From Perkinsus olseni (taxonomy: Eukaryota > Perkinsozoa > Perkinsida > Perkinsidae), in the NCBI GenBank assembly GCA_013115135.1, contig JABANP010000387.1:1-51857 (forward strand): 51,857 nucleotides of DNA, in the 5' to 3' direction. The position numbers and the translations under genes were made by a program. The notes under the pieces are model-generated. The model was given only the letters and a program-made list of their open reading frames with translations, did not search any database and had not been told where the DNA came from. Each line of letters starts with the position of its first letter. Positions within the stretch are counted from its first letter, which is position 1. This document shows positions 43,301 to 51,857 of the stretch, in pieces.

Positions 43301-46300
43301 ACCCTCCTCTAGGATGAGCGTAGGGCCTGCAGCTCAGCCAGGGCGAGCGGGCGGTCTTCCAGTTCTTCGGGCGACCAGCTGGAAGGAGCATGTCTGTCGC
43401 CGGGCCGTCCCGTATGTCCCTTGCCCAAGGCGCGGGTGGTATCCCTGGTCTGAACCACAGCGGGGCCGCCTCCAAGAAGTGCATAGCGTCGGAGTTCGCC
43501 AAGCAGGTGAGGTCATGATGAGATCCCGCTTTACCCCTCGGAGGCATCTTCAGGTGGACGTCCTCTTGGAGGACCTCAAGGCCACTCGGTCCCATTACAT
43601 TCGGTGTATCAAACCCAACGATGACCAGCTGCCCGGAGTGTTCAGCCCTGAGAGGGTTTTCAAGCAGCTGGAGGTAGGGGTAGTGCGATGCTACGAGTTG
43701 TGGCTGTTGAGTGGGCGTCTCAGGTTACTGGAATGTTCACAGTGCTGGTCCTGATGGCTCATGCTTACCCGACCAGGATACCCTATGCGGATCTTTTTGA
43801 CCGGTAGCTTCCCGAGTCGAGCTCGAGGGGATCTTTGTGATTTCCCCCTCCAGGTACAAGTCAATGCTTCCTGGGCATATCTTGGGGTTGCTTATGAGGC
43901 CGGGCAGAGGCGGTGGAGCGAGACTTTTTGTCGAGCAAATGCTCGAAGTAGGCCGGATGCTTGGTCCGAATTCTGATGCGATGGCGAGCATCGCTCCGCT
44001 CATGCCAGAAAGAACTTTTGAGCCGGCCGGGAGGGGCTACGTCGGCACTCTTCAGGTGGTGGCCGACGAGGAGCGCTCTTCTGGAAGGGAGTACTCTAAG
44101 GGGAAGGAGTTTGCCCTTGGGACATCCAAGGTCTTCTTCCGACCCCAGAGTGTGGAGCCTGTGGACTCTCTGCTTGTGAGACGCCGTACGGATGCACTGA
44201 TGCCGCATCTGCGGTGCTATCAGGCGGCTATTGATGGCGACGTGGCCAAGAGGAATCGAGTGGCACAGGCTATAGCAACCTCCATCATCCGGAGGAGAAG
44301 ATATCGTCAGCAGTGCTACATCAGGGTGGGTACTTCCATCACCAGCAGCAGATACGGATTCTATTCTTCTAGACTGGAGGCCGTCTTCTCGTCATCCTAC
44401 GGCGACGCCAGAACTACTGGAAGTGGTTCCATCAGTACTTTCTCCGCCTCACTGCCATCGTCAAGTTCATCCGCCGCCGTCTTCTGCCGTCCGTGTGAGT
44501 ATCGCCTCTTCGTCTCGGCAGTGGTTGCTCGACCGGATCAATGGCAGGTATGAGAGGCGTCGCATCCGCAAGGCAGCGGCATGCAAGATCCAGGAGTACT
44601 GGCGCGCTCGCCGTAACAGGAGGCGCCGGGAAGCTGCACTCATCATAGTGTCTCGAATGCGGTGTTATCTAGCGCAGAAGATGCTGAAGGAGAGGGCCCT
44701 GCGGTAGGTTGCGTCACCCAGGCAGGCATGGGGAGGGAGTTTCTTTGTTGCTCAGCCGCCGTATCTGTACGGCCAGCGCGATCTCCATCCAGTGCGCCTG
44801 GAGGCAGAGGTTAGCCCGGAGGGAGCTACGACGAAGATTCAACGCCAACGAAGAGGCTAAACGACGGTCGGGGTCGACGTGAATTTGAGAAGGGAAATTC
44901 TGCTTTTTCAGGCATGCGGAGATGGAACGGATGAAGGAACTTCAGAGGGAGAAGGAGGCAGCGGAGCGGGAACTGCGGGAAGCACGGGAGCTCATTGAGA
45001 AGAAGGAAGGTGGACTCTCGGGCCGCGTGGCTGTCTGTACGGGTTCTGCTGTCAGAGGAATCCGCAGCAGTATGCGAGGCCCTGGTCAAACAGGAAGAGC
45101 AGACAACGTAAGTGGAAGGGGACTCTCTGCTGGTATGGTTCGGTCAGATCGGACCGAGAGAACCGTAGCATGGCTCTGGCAGACTGGGAGGCCCGGCAGG
45201 TTCGGGACGCTGATGCTGCTCGGGCCCGAGGTAGGGCAGGCTGCGAGGGGACAGCTTCAGTTCACTGCATTTTAGAGGAAGCTGAGAAGACGCGGCTGAT
45301 GGAGGAGCGGATATCCCTGGAGGCATCTCTGGCGGAGGAGCGAGCCCGGTTCCAAGCACAGCTGGCAGCGGAGAAAGCGAGAGTTGAGGCGCAAATGGCG
45401 GAAGAGAAGGCTAGGATGGAGTTGAGGTTGGCTGAGGAGCGTGCTGCGATAGAGGCAGAGCGGGCTCGGAATGAAGAGGAGAAGAGGCGTATCGAGGCGG
45501 AGCGAGCTCAGGAGTAGGTAGGGGATATCGGCAACCGCGGAAGGGAACTGCTCAGGGCGGCGATGGCTGAGACTCTCCGGCAGCAGCAGTTAGAGTTGGA
45601 CCGGGAGAAGACGGAGCTGGAGCAGGCCAAGCTGGCTGTTAGCATGACTGGGCCGCTCAGTTCGCCCGGTGCTTCTGAGGGTTCGGTGAAGCGAGAGCAG
45701 GAGCTCCTCGCAGAGCAGGAGGTGTGATGGAGTAGGTTTGCTCATGGCGTGGACGCGGCTGTCTTTAGGAGGAGATAGCTCGACTGCGGGCGGAGGTGGA
45801 GGCCTTTAAGATGAAGAAGGATACTGAGATGAAGGTGGAGGTAGCCTTCGAACATTTTATAGTACGCTGCTCGAGAGGGCCGAAATGTACTGTGCCAGCC
45901 TACTTAGTGTGGTCTAGCTTGGCCCGCTAGTTGGCCCCGGAGGGGGCGAAAAGGTCGCAGTCAGGGTCGAGCGAATATTCAATCTGTGGTGTTTTTGTTG
46001 AATGTTGAATGTTTTTGTTGAGTCGTCGCAGTCCACCTGCCGCGAGGAGAGACCGCGGTGGTGGTACAGATCGAACTCATTAGGTGGAAGGGTCAGCCTC
46101 GTCCAAGAGGGCCCACTCCCCAACGCTTGGGAGTGTGCCACCGGCGAAGCGGAGCAGGTCCAATTCCTCTAATGGTCCCGAGAACGGCTGCACTCCACGA
46201 AAGTGAGCCCTACTGTTACCGCCGCGCGGCGAGAGCCGACTACTCCGGAGGTGGGGAGCTTTTGCTGTTTGCGGCTCGCATTGGTGATAGCAGGAGTGGC

Positions 46301-47436
46301 ATCAGCTGTCAGTAGAAGGGAGCAGATGCAACGGCTCGAGAGGATGAATAACAGCGCGGAGAAGGATAAGCGTCTGAAGGCCATGCGGGTGAACGAAGGT
46401 CCCAGGGCATCGCTGCGTCAGCCTTGGCGTCTCAGAAATCTGCCAGATGGATTGAGGATGATGATGCTACTTCGCTGTCGCCTATCAAGCCAGTCGGGGA
46501 GAGCCATAGCGGGTGAGCGTTGGACGAGTAACCGCGCCCCAGACGGTCATGTAGGGGCAGGGACAGCCTACTGGAGATATCGGACCAGGAGATGTGCGAA
46601 GCTAAGCCGCAGACTAAGTGGGAGGCTGAAGCATCTAGAGTCAGCGAGCCGATGGTAGAGCGGAAGATCTGGACCAGGCAGACGAGGAACTCTGGCCGAT
46701 TGTGAGAGCCTCTCCTTGCGAGATGGAGTCATATGGCTTCGCCACTCAGGACCTCGGAGATGTCCGTTTCATCGGTGGCTATCAGCGAGAGCCATCTAAA
46801 GCAGCCTCGAGCCCGAGTTGCCGCTAAGGGGGGCGCCAGGGCGAGAGCAGCGTCTGCTAACACCTCCGCCCCCTATGGTTCAAGGGTGAGTGCTCTACGC
46901 AAGGATTGAGCCATCCTTCACGTGTGCAGAACGCTGGCACGGCCAGCGCTCCGGCAAGGGCCGTGCGGAGCGGCCGAGCTGCTGCGGCTGTTTACGAGCA
47001 CGAAAATCTATCCGGTAGCACGGGGCTTGACCAGCGGGAGCGATGCAGGTTTCTCCTCACAGGGATCAGCGGCGCGTCGAAGCTCAGCTTTAATCAGAGT
47101 AGAAGTGGCCTAGCGGGAAAGGGACGTGGGGCAGGCACGAGGATGCAGCCTCCTGGGTTTACCAGCAAGGGTGTGTCTCGAGGCTCGGCTTCCACCAGAG
47201 CTATCTCAGCTCCTGTGACTGGGCGCAGAGTGAGGGGCACTACAAGATTTGGCGCAAGCAATTGTAGTTTCCTTAGGGAGGCGGTCCTGCGACCGGCACG
47301 GTTGACTCGAGCTCCAGAATTGGACAGGGCAAAGGTACACTACGAACGGCGGGGACAGCGTCGGGGTCGACCACCGCACGAAGAGGGAAGGGTGCGTCGT
47401 CAACTCGGCGATGACTGTATCATCATGGTGCAATAA
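40390..47436 (+). CDS. unconventional myosin heavy chain, many exons
   Basis: Actin-based ATPase motor. ATG 40390 gives [16 protein letters not shown]. Head motifs in order: [14 protein letters not shown] (near 40675), P-loop [16 protein letters not shown] (near 40920), [12 protein letters not shown] and switch [10 protein letters not shown] (near 41190-41260), [16 protein letters not shown] (near 41490), [14 protein letters not shown] (near 41795), switch [12 protein letters not shown] with [17 protein letters not shown] (near 42395-42490), actin-binding and strut region [20 protein letters not shown] (near 43590), [14 protein letters not shown] (near 43760) and converter [11 protein letters not shown] (near 44115). 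IQ-like helices follow at about 44210-44860, then a charged single-helix or coiled-coil tail ([20 protein letters not shown], to about 45850). Exons are divided by short introns; the C-terminal 1.5 kb is Ala/Ser/Arg-rich and the true end is uncertain. The class was not determined. Motor motifs look intact. Confidence 0.8.
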
Positions 47437-47664
47437 TTCGCTCAATGTAGCTGCAATCACGTGGCAACCACTGATCCCATTTTCTCATTTTTGTGTGCGC
47501 GTTGGGTGATATAAGTCTCAACTGATGTAACACTGAGCATATTAATCCAGAAATTGACGATCAGCATGATCACACCACGGGCCCTAAATACTCCTCGAGG
47601 TGCAACTCAAGCCTGACAGAATCCGTCAGGATCGGGTCAACACTGGGAGGTGTCCTCCCGAAGG

Positions 47665-48678
47665 TCACCTGAAGTTATAGGACAGGGGCGTCATTGCACG
47701 AGTCAAGGCGGATCTATTGCGTGCGATGTCACGGTAAACGGCAGTAAAGATGTAGATGACTAACACATCGAAAATGTAGCGACCCGAAAGAGTGGCTCCG
47801 AGGCTCGGAGTCCGAGCGGATAGAGGACGCCACAGTGGACCTTGGGTCACTCCTTCAGGGTTAATGACGAGACTCACGTAACCATATGATGTTCGAAGTG
47901 GTTGCCGACGATAATCAGCGAGTGCCGATACCTACCACGTCGTCACATTTGCAGAGGGCTTCCGCGGGCTTTCGACCAAGGAGGAAGTACTTGGTTGAAA
48001 GTCCACTAATCGATGTTAAATTAACATTGATAATACACCCTTGAGAAGTAGCATCCAGTAGGGCCCGTGAGAGTGAATGCCGTTATAGAATTCGTCGTCT
48101 GGCATCGAAGACAGTGAGGTTGTAGAGCGGGGTGCACGGGCATAGCACGCTCCAGGTGAACGATGTTAACATGGCTCCACAGTAGGGATGACAGCCACAT
48201 AGCGAGGCAGATGAATTTCAGCACAATCATTGCTGGCCTCAGGCAAACGATGATGACTTCGTCCAACTTGCAGTAAAAAGGCTTCTCCATTACGCATGCA
48301 TGGGAGTTGTTAGTAGCGACGTGATCATTGATAGATAACTCGACATCGGACGGTTGGGTAAGAAACGAATGCCTCCATGTCCATGGGTCACTCAAATCTC
48401 TTGGAGGTAATATGGATGCCGTTATCTGAGCTTGTGCCAATGGGTGGGGAGTCGAGCTGTCGACTGACTTGCCTTGCCCAACGCGAGAGCGCAATTCACG
48501 CATCATCGGAGGTGAGCCAGCCCGAAAGCGTCCTGGAGGCGTAGCGTCCAACACTGGCCAGATGTGCATTGTAAGGCCGGTAGAATAGAATGCTGAAGGG
48601 ACCTAAAACTGCACGCATTAACTGTGGAAAGTTCCCACTGGAAACTCTATTCAATGCCATGAAGTCATCTCTCCTCAC
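47665..48678 (-). CDS. uncharacterised putative membrane protein, multi-exon
   Basis: A first exon near 48496-48678 (MALNRVSSGNFPQLMRAVL, hydrophobic second half), a middle part near 48100-48340 (KPFYCKLDEVIIVCLRPAMI, then LKFICLAMWLSSLLW, a likely span) and a last frame at 47665-47877 (YIFDVLVIYIFTAVYRDIAR, likely span). The last part resembles the end of the gene at 50-51.8 kb (LWRPLSA...DVLVIY against SPWRLSG...DVAIY), so the two may be paralogues. No family is recognised and introns were not placed exactly. Confidence 0.4.
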
Positions 48679-48827
48679 CTCTAACTTCGGAACGCGACAT
48701 AGGGTGTCGAGAAGACAAGGCTTGCCCGAGAAGCAGAGGGGATGCGCGCCGACTATACCATTCAGAAGTCTATTTGGCGGATAAGGCCGTCTATATGGGG
48801 CTCGAGGATTTCACGTTAGCGAGTTGA

Positions 48828-49012
48828 GACAGCAAATTAGCGGTAGGGTCGAGATGAGGCGATACAATTGGCGGATAAAGAAGTCATTTTAGCGGCAGGC
48901 CTCGAATAAGGATTTCTTATTAAGGGAATCAATTCCGCGAATAAGGCGCGCAATTTTATGATTAAGGAAATCAATTTCGCCGATAAGGACATCATTTCGG
49001 GGCGGAGGATGG
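48828..49012. repeat. degenerate A/T-rich repeat, period about 21-24 bp
   Basis: A run of related units such as GATAAAGAAGTCATTTTAGC, ATTAAGGAAATCAATTTCGC and GATAAGGACATCATTTC. Each unit has an (A/T)TAAGG-like start and an ATCA(A/T)TT-like end. No reading frame of note crosses it. It looks like an old minisatellite. Confidence 0.7.
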
Positions 49013-49031
49013 GCAGTCCATCATGGATTTC

Positions 49032-49122
49032 AACCACGTACTGCGGTAACCGCGCATTGTATGCCAAGTAACTGCCGCTAAGCAGAATATCGGTTCTTTC
49101 CGAGTTGTCGCAGTACGTGGTT
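49032..49122. repeat. 14-bp inverted repeat with 63-bp spacer
   Basis: AACCACGTACTGCG at 49032-49045 is the exact reverse complement of 49109-49122. It could form a stem or be the ends of a very small mobile element; no target duplication was recognised. Confidence 0.8.
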
Positions 49123-49280
49123 ACTTTTTGCTGTTGCAGGTTGCGGCCTGCACTGGGGGTTCAACTGACTGAGCTCGTAGGAAAGAGCGGTACATTTGCA
49201 GGACTGTTTGTAAAATAAATATGTAGATAGTAACGATTGTAAGTGTACAACTTTAGTATGGAACTCGTACAATACGAGAT

Positions 49281-49523
49281 CTACGCATGCGATCCGTGTA
49301 CTAGCGACCTTGCCCAGTGCGGCCCGGCCAACATCCGCCGGAAGCTACATTCCTTACTTTCTCGAGGGACTGTTGATATGATGGTATCACGGATATCGGA
49401 CGTATTATGAACCAGCCTCAGTTGCTCGATTGCTCCATCATGCAGGTTTGCGCGGACCCACTGCTGGAGTGCCAGAAGGGGACCCGCAGTCCCGTCCTCC
49501 AAGGCGTCTTCTGGTATCTCCAA
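49281..49523 (-). CDS. possible first exon, uncharacterised
   Basis: ATG 49523 opens an 80-codon frame (MEIPEDALEDGTAGPLLALQ then QWVRANLHDG) with normal protein composition. It could be a 5' exon of the membrane-protein gene downstream on the same strand (47665-48678), although the repeats at 48.8-49.1 kb would then lie in an intron. No motif is recognised. Confidence 0.25.
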   Translation of the reverse strand: MEIPEDALEDGTAGPLLALQQWVRANLHDGAIEQLRLVHNTSDIRDTIISTVPRESKECSFRRMLAGPHWARSLVHGSHA

Positions 49524-49530
49524 GAAAAGT

Positions 49531-49551
49531 TTAACCTGAAATTCAGGTTAA
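49531..49551. repeat. perfect 10-1-10 palindrome
   Basis: TTAACCTGAA, one A, then its reverse complement, lying 8 bp upstream of ATG 49523 on the minus strand. It could act as an operator-like site or hairpin; position is the only hint. Confidence 0.85.
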
Positions 49552-50034
49552 GCGCAGTTTCATTCACGCCCTGAATGAATAACCGTGAAAACCACGCATC
49601 ATCGACATTGCCCTAATTTGAGGAGACCATTCCGTCCAGTATTGCAGTCTGCAATTTGCAGAGTAGAATTGGGTGTTGAGTGTCTAATGAGGAAGTAGTG
49701 AGCATTTTTCGTGTGTCATTACGTAGTCGCACGAGGGCAGTCTGCCCGATTCTCGAATGCTGAATGAACACCCTTCAGCGGGACTCACACGCCTTGAGTC
49801 CTCCAGATATGAACTTTCTAATTTGAGCCCGAATCACTTGACGGGTTTTCAGAAACCTATAAAGGGGGCGCACCGATGCGAATGCAATTTGTCACATATG
49901 GCATTTCTGCATACCACCACCTGTACACCGTTCATCCTATCCAGATGCGAACACCATGCGGAAAAATTAAGTGACAGTACTCCAGACTCAGCTAAGACCA
50001 AACTGATAATCCTCTGCTTACTCTCTGCTGTGCA
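49552..50034. other. no gene recognised
   Basis: Only short frames; relatively A/T-rich with an imperfect inverted repeat near 49560-49580 (ATTCAT...ATGAAT). Confidence 0.45.
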
Positions 50035-51777
50035 CTAGGCGTGAGACAGATTCTGGTAGATAGCCACATCTAACACCCGATCGGAGACTCGCTCTGAGTT
50101 GTCCGGCAGGATCACACCTGAAAGCCTCCAAGGGCTGCCGGGCTCGTCGCGTACTGTGGCGAATCTGACGTCGTCAGATTCGCCACCCCCGTCAGACTGA
50201 CGAAGCCCCGAGTCTGCGCCGTTGAATAATTCCGTCAAATCCTCGAGATCGCTCGAGGCTGTCGTAGGAGACGATATGGAAAACATTGCCGGATGAGTTC
50301 CTCTGTATACAAGAATGCACAGGTGGCTCAGCGGCAGTGACATGATAGAACGCAACAACAGTGCATATTCAAGGTTCTTCATCTTATAAGCCATGCGAAC
50401 AACGTAAAAGGATTCAAGCGGACCTGAAGATCTAACACATGATACTGACACTGGCGATTTATCTAGCGGCAGAAGTGCCCCGCGGGACAGTGACTTGCGA
50501 ATGATAATGTTATTATCTCAGTCGATGGCGGAGGTCCGTAGCCTGGAAAGAGCAAGGGAGGGTTCTTTCGAAACCGGTAGGTCTACTTCTCACAAAAGTC
50601 ATTCGCGAAGCCTGGACTTCAATCTTCTATTGGACATCAACTTCTTCCTCGAATCCTCGTATCCTTCTTCTTGTGCCTCGAGCAATGCACGATAGAGCAA
50701 GGCAGCTCGCCTAAACCGAGCACTACTGAGATCTAGAATTCTCCCCCTAAAGCTAGGCCAACGGCTTATAGCGGCTCGAGTGGACGTCCGGCTCTGGAAG
50801 ATATTCCAATCCGCGGGTAGGATCACCACTGCCGGAGGAGCGGATCTCAGATGGGAGCCACTTGCCTCGTCGCGGACTGGGGGAAGAGAGCATACTCAGG
50901 TAAGACTCCGAGAGATCGAAGGTGAGCTCACTAGAAGCGGCAGTTCCCACCGCATAAAGCATAACGTCAGCGTTGAGCTCAAACGCCGAAGGGCCCACAA
51001 CAAGACGAACACGGCCCGGATAAGCGTCTGATTATCAGCCGAGGAGTATCAATCGCTACAATTCGTTGACTTACTAAAATGCCTTCTGATGCAGCCGATG
51101 AGTTCAAACCACAAATCCGTCAGCGCAGTATCGTGTCCTCGGGCAGCCGCTTTGGAATCAGCGAAGACGGTAACCTACAGCCAACGTGCTACAGAAGGTT
51201 ATAATACACGTCTTCCTGCAGAGTTACTCGCACTCCAGCTACGGCCATCAATGATAGCACTGTTCCTGTGTAATGCTCTAGAGCCGCTTTGTCATGTACG
51301 ACAAGTACAATTTTTGTAGTAGCCTGGGGATGATCACCCATTGCGCAGGATAATGGAGCCAAATCAACTAAAGTACACAGGCAGTGGTCCCCGAGATATA
51401 CCCGTGGAAGAGGGGACAACTTCCCCAATGCACTCGGTTGATATCGGTTATGGCTTCAGGCCGATCTTCCTCTCTGTCGGAACGAGTCTTTCCTCACAAC
51501 AACGGTACTCAGTGGGTACTGCCCACGGCTTTTTGTGGCGAGGCCTCACATAGTTAGACACTGATTCATCAATATTCGCTCTGAAAATTCGAAAATAGAA
51601 TCCGCGTAGCAGCTCCCGAACAGTGTTCAGTGTTACGTAACACTGGGATACTGATCCAGCAGTATTACTGTTCACTGACACGTTGTATTCGCAAAAAGGA
51701 AAGACCAAGTTACGACCGTCCAAGCCAGAACTTCGGGTTTTCGCAATGCCCAAACTGGCTGCTGCCATCCCATTCAT
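50035..51777 (-). CDS. uncharacterised multi-exon protein, possible paralogue of the 48-kb gene
   Basis: Successive minus-strand frames look like exons: 51448-51777 (MNGMAAASLGIAKTR, then CYVTLNTVRELLRGFYFRIF), 51189-51345 (ATTKIVLVVHDKAALEHYTG then TVLSLMAVAGV), about 50890-51030 (ELNADVMLYAVGTAASSELT), 50599-50829 (RFRRAALLYRALLEAQEEGY) and 50035-50430 (NLEYALLLRSIMSLPLSHLC, with a C-terminus ending NLSHA). Several are hydrophobic, so a membrane protein is likely. The C-terminal part resembles the end of the 47.7-48.7 kb gene. No family is recognised. The gene may extend past the window's 3' edge. Confidence 0.4.
50156..50186. repeat. perfect 15-1-15 palindrome inside a probable exon
   Basis: GTGGCGAATCTGACG, one T, then its exact reverse complement. 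It lies in the last exon of the preceding gene model, where it encodes part of GESDDVRFATV. Confidence 0.9.
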
Positions 51778-51857
51778 AGTTGACCTGAGCGATGACCAAT
51801 CCGCCAGGTAGTGCTACGTAGCCACCCACACTAGAATGCTCTACCCACCAACGAAGG

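Noticed and set aside
45985..46025. Short direct repeat of GTTTTTGTTGA with TGAATGT in between
   Set aside because: Too short and only two units; probably simple-sequence variation in an intron near the 3' end of the myosin gene.
1..51857. CRISPR arrays, bacterial operons or Shine-Dalgarno sites
   Set aside because: No regular spacer-repeat pattern, and pervasive GT-AG introns show the DNA is eukaryotic.

Overview
The window reads as nuclear DNA of a protist with short GT-AG introns. The best guess is a perkinsid alveolate (Perkinsus or a close relative). Reasons: introns of about 47-230 nt interrupt most genes, exon phases join cleanly, genes are closely packed, and the gene set is eukaryotic (PIEZO channel, myosin with IQ motifs and coiled coil, RING-CH proteins, PUS3- and PUS7-type pseudouridine synthases) together with a probably organelle-targeted acetate kinase. 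The genus is an inference; no rRNA gene, tRNA gene or spliced-leader gene was recognised.

Layout. Positions 1-12,100 are almost entirely minus-strand: a possible myosin-head fragment (470-1525), a PUS3/TruA-like tRNA pseudouridine synthase (2239-3648), an RsuA/RluB-like protein that has lost its catalytic aspartate (3981-5106), four tandem SpoU/TrmH-type RNA methyltransferase paralogues (5385-9962), and an AlgH/YqgE-like domain (10206-11435) whose exons run in frame from an upstream RING-CH gene (11495-12104). A second RING-CH membrane protein (12208-13620) and a nearly uninterrupted PIEZO gene (13888-19994) follow, then a small uncharacterised protein and a multi-span membrane protein, all on the minus strand.

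From 22.9 kb the strand flips. Acetate kinase (22880-24187, no introns) is followed by a PUS7/TruD-like pseudouridine synthase (24781-27761), three tandem copies of a single-exon type II membrane protein family (28858-33195) with the remnant of a fourth, a TPR protein (35054-36310), a long coiled-coil protein (36618-40151) and a multi-exon myosin (40390 to about 47.4 kb). The last 4.4 kb hold two uncharacterised, possibly paralogous minus-strand genes and several short repeats and palindromes.

Together: the first 28 kb carry three pseudouridine synthase-family genes (one apparently inactive) and four RNA methyltransferase-like genes. Tandem duplication followed by divergence or decay recurs (SpoU x4, RING-CH x2, type II membrane protein x3 plus a remnant). 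The strongest candidates for undescribed biology are the possible RING-CH/AlgH fusion, the catalytically dead RsuA-like protein, the SpoU array, and the tandem membrane family whose upstream regions carry TGACGCC boxes on a 19-bp period. Exon coordinates given to the base are my own splice predictions, checked for reading phase but not against transcripts.
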